This document shows, one piece after another, positions 10,453-18,792 of a DNA stretch of 64,000 bases (its first letter is position 1; every line of letters begins with the position of its first letter). The stretch spans positions 1,988,356 to 2,052,355 of the forward strand of contig NZ_CP060140.1 of assembly GCF_022376295.1 (NCBI RefSeq), given 5' to 3'. Position numbers and translations under genes: made by a program. Below the pieces are notes generated by a model, which saw only the letters and a program-made list of their open reading frames with translations, made no database searches and was not told the origin of the DNA. Origin of the DNA: Nodularia sphaerocarpa UHCC 0038 (GTDB lineage: Bacteria; Cyanobacteriota; Cyanobacteriia; Cyanobacteriales; Nostocaceae).

Positions 10453-11394
10453 ATGGGGTTTTGGAAGCAAAAGCAGTTGGAAGAAATCACGCCGAGTTTC
10501 AATAAAGCTGAGTTCTGCACAGGTATTGCTGAACTAACAATTCTAGAAACAGGTGAAGTTTTCGAGGTTAGCCCCGATGATTTAGATTGGGATTCTTATT
10601 GTTCTGATTCAGACAGAGGGATGGGCGCAGAATTGCATCACTACGCAACAATTACCTTTGAGAGTGAGCAAGGAGATTATGGAGTAGAAGCAACCTGGAA
10701 TATCTGGGAATATCCTATCGGAATAATAAACTATACAAAGACCGAAGTTGAAGGCGGTAAACTGCTGCAAGATTTCGATGGCTATCAGCTTCCTCACGAA
10801 GATTATCTAGATGAGGATCAATTAGATGCAATATTATCCAATACTGAGTTTTACCGGACATTTTCTGATGAAATATCAAGCTTGCGAGTAATAAATAGTC
10901 TTAGGATTGCGGACTCCAATGCACAAAGAACGCTCAAGAGACAAATTTTCATTAGTGCAGTAACCTGCCTTGAAACATATTTATCTGATGCGTTTATAAA
11001 CACGGTCTTATCAAATAAGACATATCTCAAATGTTTCTTTTCCTCCTTTAAAGACTTCAAGCATCAAAAGCTTGGAATGAATGAGCTTTTTAGTTACTTT
11101 GATAAAGCTGAAGAAATAGCTAAAAAAGCAATGTTAGAAGTAATTTATCATAACCTACCTAAAGTTAGTAATATGTATAAATCAACGTTTGACATTGCTT
11201 TTCCAGATTTCTCTCAGATTCAGCGAGACATAGCAATCAGGCATGATTTGGTGCATAGAAATGGAAAAACAAAAGAGAGGCAAGAAATTCCTGTTGATGA
11301 AGTAGTCGTTGATGAAGTTATCTGTAGAATCGAAAGTTTTGTTAACGAGCTTGACCGAAATTTAAAAAACAAGGAATATTCTGAGGAAATTTAA
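10453..11394 (+). CDS. HEPN-domain-like protein with unknown N-terminal domain
   Basis: 313 residues. The N-terminal half (about 20-110) looks beta-rich and acidic (ETGEVFEVSPDDLDWDSY, ITFESEQGDYGVEATWNIWEY). The C-terminal half (about 150-300) is all-helical (AQRTLKRQIFISAVTCLETYLSDAFINT...) and ends with IRHDLVHRNG. There Arg263 and His268 form an R-x4-H motif, the signature of HEPN domains, many of which are metal-independent RNases of toxin or antiviral systems. No antitoxin or nucleotidyltransferase partner is adjacent. The ATG at 10453 lies 8 bases after an out-of-frame ATG. The HEPN call is from the motif and helical pattern only; no family name is known to me. Confidence 0.6.
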   Translation: MGFWKQKQLEEITPSFNKAEFCTGIAELTILETGEVFEVSPDDLDWDSYCSDSDRGMGAELHHYATITFESEQGDYGVEATWNIWEYPIGIINYTKTEVEGGKLLQDFDGYQLPHEDYLDEDQLDAILSNTEFYRTFSDEISSLRVINSLRIADSNAQRTLKRQIFISAVTCLETYLSDAFINTVLSNKTYLKCFFSSFKDFKHQKLGMNELFSYFDKAEEIAKKAMLEVIYHNLPKVSNMYKSTFDIAFPDFSQIQRDIAIRHDLVHRNGKTKERQEIPVDEVVVDEVICRIESFVNELDRNLKNKEYSEEI

Positions 11395-11721
11395 AAATTC
11401 ACTATCAATCCAGAAGTTATTGTTCTGGAAGGCTTCTGATAATCTGTAGCGGTATAACAACAGGTTTGGGTGGACTGCGTGAAATATTGGTGGTGATGCA
11501 GAGGTTGCTTACCACCCCTCAACTAGAACGTTACATTCTTATGTAAATAAAAATTAACTGTAGGGTGTGTTGTCGCCCAGCGCAACGCACCATTAAAACT
11601 TCGGGTGCGCTCCCTCTTAAAGTCTTAATGCCTCTCAGCTTTAATAATTCAAGGTGCGGTAAACCTACCGCATAACACACCCTACGGTTAACTTATGTTT
11701 CTTGATATACATTGAATTTGC
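11395..11721. repeat. Intergenic region with a GTAGGGTGTGTT inverted-repeat element
   Basis: The element starts with TGTAGGGTGTGTTGTCG near 11560 and ends with CATAACACACCCTACGG near 11692. These are terminal inverted repeats around about 110 bases containing 'caacgcaccattaaaacttcgggtgcg'. It has no coding capacity, as in small non-autonomous elements. The preceding 11395-11555 shows nothing recognisable. Confidence 0.6.
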
Positions 11722-11847
11722 CTAAGTAGGTAAACATGAATAAACCAAACTATGTTACGACTCGTAAACAGGATCCAAACCCTTACTAATGATCAATGAC
11801 AAATGACGACCCTATTTAGTTAACTTTATTTACGCCGACCTACTTAG
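11722..11847. repeat. MITE-like element with CTAAGTAGGT ends, copy 1
   Basis: Perfect 10-base terminal inverted repeats CTAAGTAGGT (11722-11731) and ACCTACTTAG (11838-11847) enclose 106 bases including 'catgaataaaccaaactatg' and 'aatgacaaatgacgaccc'. A second copy in reverse orientation is at 30110-30228. Confidence 0.7.
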
Positions 11848-11901
11848 CCTATTTACTTAAAGAAAGCATTTTATCTGACTAATTATTTATACTTGCAGAA
11901 A

Positions 11902-12162
11902 TCAACCATGAAGGTTAGCTTGCTCTTGTAACCAAGGATCTACAGGCTGTCCATCTTTGCGACGCAGTTCAATTTCTATGGCTATAACTTCCTTAGAACC
12001 AGGAGGCGCAGGTTTTTGATGGAAAATAATGTCATAATCTAATGGATCATGTTTGCGCTCTTTTAACCAGTCTTGCACCTTGGTTGTGGCAAAAAATGAT
12101 TGCCCTTGCTCAAACATCCGGGTAATCTGCATTTGTAATGTGTAGGGATTGATGCGACCCAT
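11902..12162 (-). CDS. Small conserved-looking protein, unknown function
   Basis: 86 residues from ATG 12162 (MGRINPYTLQMQITRMFEQGQ). A helical N-terminus is followed by a mixed part with HDPLDYDIIFHQKPAPPGSKEVIAIEIELRRKDG, likely two beta strands, and a short tail. The composition and clean reading frame suggest a real gene; I believe similar short proteins occur in other cyanobacteria, but cannot name a family. It is divergent from the DUF4870 gene, with 148 bases between starts. Confidence 0.6.
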   Translation of the reverse strand: MGRINPYTLQMQITRMFEQGQSFFATTKVQDWLKERKHDPLDYDIIFHQKPAPPGSKEVIAIEIELRRKDGQPVDPWLQEQANLHG

Positions 12163-12310
12163 TTTTTAGACCCTTTCTTAAGTAAACCTCATATTCTAGT
12201 TTATCTTAAGGACGGTGGGAAAAGTTTCTGGAGTACGGTAAACTGTAATACTCCACATATTATATCTTCGTTACAATAAGAGTTATAAACTAAGTTGAGA
12301 GGACACCAGA

Positions 12311-12685
12311 ATGGAAGTTAGATACGATCCTGATAAGCGTAAATTGCTATCATCTCTATGTCACGGGGCGATTTTCTTTAGTACAACATTATTCTCTATT
12401 GGGGTTCCAATCGTTATTACCTTTATTTCTGATGACCCAGTGGTGAAAAGCAACGCTAAAGAATCGATTAATTTTCACTTCAATGTTTGGTTTTGGGCAA
12501 CTGTAATTGGCGTTCCAATGGGGATTCTCTCTTTCCTCACCTTTGGCTTGGGAGGACTGTTATTCTTTCCCTTGGTGGCGTTGGGTTTTGCACTGCACTG
12601 GGGATTGACAATTTGGGCGCTGTTACACTGTTTTAGCCAGCCGGATCAACCATTCCGTTATCCGTTTATTTTTCGACTTTTCTAA
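12311..12685 (+). CDS. DUF4870-type small membrane protein
   Basis: 124 residues. A short cytoplasmic N-terminus (DPDKRKLLSSLCHGA) leads into a first membrane segment (IFFSTTLFSIGVPIVITFI). The loop KSNAKESINFHFN is the hallmark of this family, which shares features with Tic20. Two more hydrophobic segments follow (VWFWATVIGVPMGILSFLTF, LLFFPLVALGFALHWGLTIWAL). The start is ATG 12311. Function unknown. It lies upstream of the PRC/DUF2382 genes in the same direction, but 440 bases apart. Confidence 0.8.
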   Translation: MEVRYDPDKRKLLSSLCHGAIFFSTTLFSIGVPIVITFISDDPVVKSNAKESINFHFNVWFWATVIGVPMGILSFLTFGLGGLLFFPLVALGFALHWGLTIWALLHCFSQPDQPFRYPFIFRLF

Positions 12686-13127
12686 TTGCAGTCAGTTAAT
12701 TTTTGCTGTTGCTGATTTCAAATATGGATTTTTTTCACGCAGAGGCGCTCCAGGCGCAGAGGTAATTTGGGTATCTCATATTCTGATTCAGCAACCCCCA
12801 ATTTTTGTCTATGAAACAGGGTGCAAAATTAATATACCTAATACTACCATGCGATTTGATCAAGTGGTGATTAATTCAGTGAATAGGGTGATGGTAATAC
12901 CAATTATATTCCTCAAGGATTTTTCTTCTCTCACTTCGGGAATATTTTAACATAGTGCAAATATATATCTTCAGTTATATATAAATAGATAATTAATTAA
13001 TTTTGGGGGGGAGATTATTGAGATTTCAACGATCAAATATATTCCCTAAATTCAGTCGCCAGCCAGAGGAAATGTAGAGTAATAAAGCTTATGGTGATAG
13101 GTATAAATATTCTACAATTGGAAATAT
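12686..13127. other. Intergenic region with a GTTGCTGA...TCAGCAAC element carrying an insert
   Basis: At 12709-12797 lies GTTGCTGATTTCAAATATGG...TTCAGCAACCCC, a copy of the small element also seen at 26958-27022 and 41273-41383. Its middle is interrupted by an 'acgcagaggcgctccaggcgcagagg' repeat. The rest (12860-13127) is AT-rich with a GGGGGGG run at 13003-13009 and probably holds the promoter of the next gene. Confidence 0.55.
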
Positions 13128-13970
13128 ATGCCTCTTTACAAACTCGAACATTTTGACCCAAACTACCGAGAAACCTTTGGTGGTGATGATGTGAAGGCTT
13201 TAGAGCTTTACACCGAAGGAGGGGTAAGAATCGGCTCGGTGGCTGATGCTTTAGTTGACCAAGATGGACGTTTTCGGTATTTAGTTATTGACAGCACCTG
13301 GGATTCTATTAGTAAGAAGATATTACTACCAATTGGGCTTTCTCATATTAATTATCCTGCGAAACGTGTTTATGTCGATGGATTGAGTAAAGAACAAGTC
13401 GAACATTTACCAGAATATCAAGAAAGCATGACTGTTGATGAAGATTATGAAAAACAGGTGCGTCATGTTTTTCGTCCTCAAAGCAGACATGAATTAGATA
13501 ATCGTGAGATATCTCTTTACGAAAGAGAACCAGATTTATATACTTTAAATGAACAATATCATCAAACTCTCAGGTTGTATGAAGAACGATTGATTGCTAG
13601 TAAACATCGGGTCAAAACTGGGGAAGTAGCAGTTGGTAAGCATATTGAAACACATACTGCACGGGTTACAGTACCGATTAAAAAGGAACGTGTTTTGATT
13701 GAACGAGTTCCGCCCACAGAAACAGGAACAGTTGTAGATCCGAACGCGCTCAAATTTCAAGAAGGGGAAGTAACACGCATCGAATTATATGAAGAAACCC
13801 CGGAAGTTCGGAAGGAAGCTTTTGTTCGCGAAGAAGTGAGAGTTAAAAAAGTTGTTGATCGGCAGACAGTAGAAGCACAAGACACAATTCGTCGAGAACA
13901 GTTAGATATTGATACTACAGGCGAATTGCTTATGGATCAAACTGGGACAAAAATAGAGGACTCTGTTTGA
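13128..13970 (+). CDS. PRC-barrel / DUF2382 (YsnF-like, AvaK-like) protein 1
   Basis: 280 residues. An N-terminal PRC-barrel (about 18-95: GVRIGSVADALVDQDGRFRYLVIDSTWDS, KILLPIGLSHINYP) is followed by a linker and a C-terminal DUF2382 domain (about 145-265: TLRLYEERLIASKHRVKTGEVAVGKHIETHTARVTVPI in outline, then REEVRVKKVVDRQTVEAQDTIRREQLDI). No signal peptide. AvaK of Anabaena, an akinete marker, has this architecture, and the YsnF relatives are stress proteins. The start is ATG 13128. It is the first of three paralogues; the high E/K/R content fits a soluble or surface-associated protein. Molecular function unknown. Confidence 0.85.
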   Translation: MPLYKLEHFDPNYRETFGGDDVKALELYTEGGVRIGSVADALVDQDGRFRYLVIDSTWDSISKKILLPIGLSHINYPAKRVYVDGLSKEQVEHLPEYQESMTVDEDYEKQVRHVFRPQSRHELDNREISLYEREPDLYTLNEQYHQTLRLYEERLIASKHRVKTGEVAVGKHIETHTARVTVPIKKERVLIERVPPTETGTVVDPNALKFQEGEVTRIELYEETPEVRKEAFVREEVRVKKVVDRQTVEAQDTIRREQLDIDTTGELLMDQTGTKIEDSV

Positions 13971-14393
13971 GTAGCTGGTTGATGAATATTTCTTTCTCTA
14001 ATATTCATTGAATTATGCTTCTTCTAGAAGCCTTGTAGAGATGTTGTTTACAAGGTCTCTACATTCTTTTTTCTTTTTTGGTATGGTTGATTAAATATAG
14101 GAATGTGAATTTAATAAAATACAGCAACCTCACCCCCAACCCCTCTCCTTGTTAAGGAGAGGGGAGAGTTTGATTGCCATCAAAAGTGGGGTGAGAGCAA
14201 AAACTAGATGGATATTTTATTAAATATATATTCTATTATATTAATATTTTATATATGATCAAGCTGGAAAAATATCTATAACTTTTGATGTCCTGTGCTG
14301 GTAAAAACTCAGTCAATAGTAGGAGGTAAATCCGCCAATTAAGATTTACCTTAGTTACTAAGAGATGGTATGAAAATTCAGAGGTTAAATTTA
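13971..14393. other. Intergenic region with a 30-bp palindrome copy and a T-rich/C-rich dispersed repeat
   Basis: It contains palindrome copy 2 (14034-14063, degenerate centre). At 14098-14165 is a repeat reading AATTTAATAAAATACAGCAACCTCACCCC, then a purine/pyrimidine hairpin. That repeat recurs inverted at 40245-40372. The AT-rich part 14215-14290 may hold the promoter of the second PRC gene. Confidence 0.55.
14034..14063. repeat. 30-bp palindrome, copy 2 (degenerate)
   Basis: TGTAGAGATGTTGTT and its mate ACAAGGTCTCTACA keep the outer arms of the family, but the centre has diverged. Confidence 0.7.
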
Positions 14394-15254
14394 ATGGTTC
14401 TTCACAAATTAGCAGATTTTGATCCCAAGTACCACGAAACTATCCAAGGTGATGATATTAAAGGTTTAGGTGTCTATACAGACGTGGGTCATGAAAAGAT
14501 TGGCACTGTTAGCGATGTTTTAGTTGATGAGTTAGGTCATTTTCGCTATCTAGTTGTTGATTTAGGTTTTTGGATATTTGGTAAAAAAGTATTACTACCA
14601 GTGGGACGTTCCCGCATTGACTATGAAGCGAATCGCGTCTACGCCGTTGGGATGACTAGAGAACAAGCGGAAGATTTACCGAAATTTGAAGAAGGTAGAA
14701 CACTTGATTACGACTATGAAGAACAGGTGCGCGGGGTTTATCGCGATAGTAAATATGGAACCACACCTGTAGAAGCATCGACGCGGACAGCAACCACTAA
14801 ACCAAGTTACAGTCCTGACACTTATAGTTACGAACATGAACCTTCTTTGTACAATCTAAATCAGCAAGACCATCAAACTCTAAGATTGTATGAAGAACGG
14901 TTGATTGCGAATAAAGTTCGCCAAAAAACTGGAGAAGTAACAATTGGTAAGCACGTTGAAAGTGAAACTGCAAGAGTTTCAGTACCGATAGAAAGAGAAC
15001 ACGTTGTAATTGAGCGTATTACTCCAGAAGATGCGGGTAGGGTTGTTTCTGCTCAGGAAGCTAATTTCCGTGAAGGCGAAGTTACTCGTGTAGAACTCCA
15101 TGAAGAAACACCTGAAGTTCGTAAAGAAACAGTTTTGCGTGAAGAAGTGAGATTTAAAAAGGTTGTAGATCAAGAGACAGTTGAAACTCAAGGAACTGTC
15201 CGACGTGAAGAGTTAGATGTAAATTCTCCTAATCTTCCAGTAGAAGAACGCTAA
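14394..15254 (+). CDS. PRC-barrel / DUF2382 (AvaK-like) protein 2
   Basis: 286 residues from ATG 14394. This start has GAGG at 14381-14384, and its MVLHKLADFDPKYHETI aligns with MPLYKLEHFDPNYRETF of the previous gene; an ATG at 14370 would add eight unmatched residues. The domains are a PRC-barrel (about 15-95: GTVSDVLVDELGHFRYLVVD, KKVLLPVGRSRIDYEANR), a Thr/Ser/Pro-rich linker (TRTATTKPSYSPDTYSYEHE) and DUF2382 (LRLYEERLIANKVRQKTGEV, REEVRFKKVVDQETVETQGT). It is clearly a duplicate of protein 1. Each gene has its own long leader, so they may be separately controlled. Confidence 0.85.
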   Translation: MVLHKLADFDPKYHETIQGDDIKGLGVYTDVGHEKIGTVSDVLVDELGHFRYLVVDLGFWIFGKKVLLPVGRSRIDYEANRVYAVGMTREQAEDLPKFEEGRTLDYDYEEQVRGVYRDSKYGTTPVEASTRTATTKPSYSPDTYSYEHEPSLYNLNQQDHQTLRLYEERLIANKVRQKTGEVTIGKHVESETARVSVPIEREHVVIERITPEDAGRVVSAQEANFREGEVTRVELHEETPEVRKETVLREEVRFKKVVDQETVETQGTVRREELDVNSPNLPVEER

Positions 15255-15544
15255 TTAATGACTACAAAGTAATTAGCCACGAAGTAATTACTAATTAAAC
15301 ATCGTGCAGGTGGGGCTTTTAAAATTAGCTTGATACCTTTTTTATAGACGCATAAAAAGAACCCCACCGCCTTCGGATACTCCCATTCTGCTAAAGGGAG
15401 ACGCTACGGGAAGGTAAGGGGAGGTTGGAGGGGTAAAAATAACTTGCAGAACTTCATATTATTTTGGTATTACCTGTATTTGTAATCATTGAAGAGTACA
15501 AATCATATAACTAGTTTTTATAAAAGGATTTCATCAATTTTTTT
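15255..15544. other. Intergenic region with a GGTGGGG...CCCCACC repeat
   Basis: From 15308 to about 15440 there is a GTGGGGCTTTTAAAATTAGC stretch, AAGAACCCCACCGCC, and then 'ctaaagggagacgctacggg', a dispersed micro-repeat also seen at 40290-40312, 43381-43411 and 59040-59070. AAAAGGATTT at 15522-15531 precedes the next ATG. Confidence 0.5.
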
Positions 15545-16444
15545 ATGAATAGCCAACCAATGGAGAATCACCTTAAAGAAATCAAACAGAAGGCTAGTAT
15601 CCAAACGTTGCTAGAAACGTTGAAAAATAAAGTATTAAATTTTTCTGTAACTGATAAGCAAGGTCAAATAGTAGGTAAGGTCAAAGATTTAATTTTAGAT
15701 GCTAATCGTCGGCTCAATTTAGTTATATTTGAACAGGGGAATCAAGATTTTCTTAAAAATGCTACACCAGATGAAAACTCACATCGTTTGGTTTTACTGT
15801 TGAGCAAAAAAATCAACAAAATCGACAATTTTACGAAATCTATTCTCTTAGATATAGACAAATCAGAAATAGAGCATATGCCTGAATACTTAGAACAAAC
15901 GCCAGACGGTCAAAGAACAGTAGATAAATTCACTGAACTCAATGGCAATAATAAACCAATGCTCAGAAGTGAAATTGAAACAGCTAATGCAGCAGATGTT
16001 GATGAAGAAAATATTGTTCGGTTAATAGAAGAAAGGCTGATAGCTGATCACAGCACACGCAAGTTGGGTGAGGTGATTGTTCGCAAAGAAATTGAAACTC
16101 GGATGGTACAAGTACCTGTGCGGCGGGAAATATTAATTGTGGAGCAAGTTGGTGCAGAAAATAAACGACTTGCTGAAATTGATTTAAGCGAAGGTGAGAT
16201 TTCTGGTATTGAGTTGATGGCTGGAGAAACACCTCAAGGTACAATTATAGATGGTCATTTAACTGTAAGTGGTGCTTTTACTTCACCGAAAATCGCTAGT
16301 TTACTTTTAAATGCGATCGCTCTCGAACACAATCACGGTTGTCAGCAGGTGAAAATCACCATTTCTGTTACAGATGAGTCTCTTCAGGAAAAATATCAGG
16401 CGTGGTTTGATCGTTGTTCTAAAGGACAAAAACCCCAGGGGTGA
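15545..16444 (+). CDS. PRC-barrel-like / DUF2382 protein 3 (diverged)
   Basis: 299 residues from ATG 15545. The N-terminal part (about 30-120) keeps a PRC-like pattern (FSVTDKQGQIVGKVKDLILDANRRLNLVIFEQG, IDKSEIEHMPEYLEQTPDGQ). The middle (about 155-225) keeps one DUF2382 unit (VRLIEERLIADHSTRKLGEVIVRKEIETRMVQVPVRREILIVEQV). The C-terminal 80 residues (GTIIDGHLTVSGAFTSPKIASLLLNAIALEHNHGCQQVKITISV) differ from the two paralogues and look like a separate small alpha/beta domain. It is the most divergent of the three. No signal peptide. Confidence 0.75.
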   Translation: MNSQPMENHLKEIKQKASIQTLLETLKNKVLNFSVTDKQGQIVGKVKDLILDANRRLNLVIFEQGNQDFLKNATPDENSHRLVLLLSKKINKIDNFTKSILLDIDKSEIEHMPEYLEQTPDGQRTVDKFTELNGNNKPMLRSEIETANAADVDEENIVRLIEERLIADHSTRKLGEVIVRKEIETRMVQVPVRREILIVEQVGAENKRLAEIDLSEGEISGIELMAGETPQGTIIDGHLTVSGAFTSPKIASLLLNAIALEHNHGCQQVKITISVTDESLQEKYQAWFDRCSKGQKPQG

Positions 16445-16799
16445 AAATTAGCTGACAGTTAATCGCTTAACAGGGTGGGCATGATTGTCAACCCTCTATT
16501 TTTGACAATGCATACTTTTACTAATATAGCGATTCTTACCTCTATATTAGGGGCATATTCCAATATGTCTCTACAAGAATTAATTGTCCACAGATAAACA
16601 CATATGAACACAGATAATATACTACCTGACCAGATTAGGAAGGGCTATAGTATAGTATGTTAATTATAGCAAAAATTATCTTTAAATTTGATATTTATTT
16701 AAAAGTAATTCGCTGCTAATAATGTGATATAAATAACCATGTAAACCAGTTCCTCTTAACCCAAACTTGTTTGAATGGTGTAAACGGTGAGTTGTGCTG
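16445..16799. other. Intergenic region with a dispersed 'aggggcatat...acagataa' repeat
   Basis: 16540-16655 resembles 53297-53390: AGGGGCATATT.CAATATG, CTACAAGAATTA, CCACAGATAAACACA, then GATTAGGAAGGGCTAT. The remainder is AT-rich. The hydrolase promoter probably lies at 16660-16790. Confidence 0.5.
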
Positions 16800-18479
16800 A
16801 TGAAAAATTTTTGGCGCTGTTTAAGTTTAGGGCTACTATCTACTTTTGTGACGGCTACTCCAGGTTTGGGGGCGGAACGAATTAGCTTTTTTTACCCTCC
16901 CTATGGTGAGTTCTCTCTGAGCGTTGACGCTTTAGAAAGATTTGCTCAGTCAGGCAAAATGACTGATGAATTTTCATTTTATGCCAGCCGTGCCAATCCC
17001 CAACAACTCGCTCAATTACGCGATCTGCTCCAGCAGCAGTTTTATGTCACTCCTACCCTGGTGTCTCAGGTTACTTACTCACCTATAGGCAAAGACCTCA
17101 TACAACGTTTAGGAAGCTTAATCCGCACTGAATCTAGGCAAAATGGCTTTTATGCCCTCAGAAGTGCTTTGATATTGGCTGCTGCTAATCCTGAAGGTTT
17201 AACAGTTGTGAATTTGCTGCGTCAGTTTCCCTCTCCTACTGTGCGGTTAAATTTTACAGAGGGGCTAAAGTTAGTTGATGACTTATTGCAAGTTTTACAG
17301 AAAAGGGATGAGGTTGTGGCTTGGATTCAGCAAGAAGCGGCTAGGACTGTCCCAATTGCTGCCTTAAACCCCGCAGTTGCCAATGCTACTATTGATTTCG
17401 AGCAATTGCCAGATTTGCGATCGCCTGGTTCATTTACTTGGCAACGCCAGGAATTGACTTTCCAGGATCAGTCTCGCGATCGCATTATACCAACCCATCT
17501 TTATTTACCAGCAGCAACACCATCAACCAGCCCAGAAGATTCCTCACCGCCCTATCCTCTAATTGTGATTTCTCATGGTGTGGCTTCAGACCGTTCTTCT
17601 TTTGCCTATTTGGCGGAACATTTAGCATCCCACGGTTTTGCTGTAGCTGTATTAGAACACCCAGGAAGTAATGCGGAACGTGTTCAGCGCCATTTAACCG
17701 GGTTAGCTGGGCCATTAGAAGCAAAAGAATTTATTAATCGACCTTTGGATATTACATTTCTCCTGGATCAACTTGAGATCAGGGCTAAATCAGATCATCA
17801 ACTCCGAGGAAAACTCAATTTTGAGCAAGTCGGGGCAATTGGTCAATCTTTTGGTGGTTACACTGTGTTAAATTTGGCAGGAGCAAATATTAATTTTGAG
17901 CAACTGCAAAAAGACTGTAGTCCTAATACTTCCTCTTTTAATTTGTCGCTGTTTTTACAGTGTCAAGTGACTGAGTTACAAGGACAAGATTACCAACTCC
18001 AAGATCAGCGCATTAAAGCAGTATTGGCGATTAATCCTTTATCTAGCTCAATTTTTGGCGAAAGTGAAGTGAGCAAAATTTCAGTGCCTGTAATGCTCGT
18101 TGCAGCTAGTCAAGATATTGCTACCCCCATAGTATCTGAACAGGTGCGCCCCTTTACCTGGCTGACTACTCCTCATAAGTACTTGGTATTAATCGAAAAC
18201 GCAACTCATTTTAGCGCGATCGCCCAACCAACTCCAGAAAATGATGTCTTGCCCATACCACCAGCTTTACTGGGGCCGAACCCTGCGCCAGCTTATGCTT
18301 ATCTTCAAGCGTTGAATCTGGCTTTCTGGCAAACACACCTCCGCCAGCGCCCCGAATACGCCTCTTATTTACAACCGTCTTATGCTCAATATCTCAGTCA
18401 AGCTCCTCTGAATCTGAGTCTGTTAAAGTCTTTGTCACCAGAGCAATTGATTCAAGCATTGCAGCCAAAAAAAAGATAA
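16800..18479 (+). CDS. Exported DUF1400 / alpha-beta hydrolase (PAF-acetylhydrolase-like)
   Basis: 559 residues from ATG 16800; a GTG six bases upstream is less likely. A signal peptide ends near ATPGLGA. Residues about 25-165 form the cyanobacterial DUF1400 helical domain (ISFFYPPYGEFSLSVDALERFAQSGK). The hydrolase domain follows: VISHGVASDRSSFAYLAEHLASHGFAVAVLEHPG, the elbow GQSFGGYTVLNLAG (Ser nucleophile), VMLVAASQDIATP (Asp) and a late ENATHFSAI (His). All triad members are visible. It probably acts in the periplasm or outside the cell on esters or lipids; the substrate is not known. It stands alone between the PRC cluster and the giant kinase. Confidence 0.88.
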   Translation: MKNFWRCLSLGLLSTFVTATPGLGAERISFFYPPYGEFSLSVDALERFAQSGKMTDEFSFYASRANPQQLAQLRDLLQQQFYVTPTLVSQVTYSPIGKDLIQRLGSLIRTESRQNGFYALRSALILAAANPEGLTVVNLLRQFPSPTVRLNFTEGLKLVDDLLQVLQKRDEVVAWIQQEAARTVPIAALNPAVANATIDFEQLPDLRSPGSFTWQRQELTFQDQSRDRIIPTHLYLPAATPSTSPEDSSPPYPLIVISHGVASDRSSFAYLAEHLASHGFAVAVLEHPGSNAERVQRHLTGLAGPLEAKEFINRPLDITFLLDQLEIRAKSDHQLRGKLNFEQVGAIGQSFGGYTVLNLAGANINFEQLQKDCSPNTSSFNLSLFLQCQVTELQGQDYQLQDQRIKAVLAINPLSSSIFGESEVSKISVPVMLVAASQDIATPIVSEQVRPFTWLTTPHKYLVLIENATHFSAIAQPTPENDVLPIPPALLGPNPAPAYAYLQALNLAFWQTHLRQRPEYASYLQPSYAQYLSQAPLNLSLLKSLSPEQLIQALQPKKR

Positions 18480-18792
18480 ACTACAGCTAAAGGTCTTACC
18501 CATTCATATCATGTCCCCATAATTAGTTATGATTCCCACAGTCATTGCACCCCACCCCGCCAAAGCTGCGCTTTGTCTCCCCTCCCCGCCTGCGGGGAGG
18601 GGATTAAGGGGTGGGGTTCTTGGGTTTTAATAAGTAAGCAAGCAGACATGATATCATCCCAAACTTCAGGTATGGGATATATCGCCGTGCGACTGTTTCT
18701 CATCGGTTTCTGCTTTCATCGCTGTCAACATCGAATTTATGGGAATACTATGAATGAAGCAAAAACGAATTTGCACCATGAGGTAGATAGAA
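18480..18792. other. Intergenic region with a GC hairpin repeat
   Basis: CTCCCCTCCCCGCCTGCGGGGAGGGG (18570-18602 region) forms a strong hairpin embedded in 'ccaccccgcc...ggggtggggtt' arms at 18549-18617, a dispersed repeat. The short open frames crossing it are not considered genes. Confidence 0.5.
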
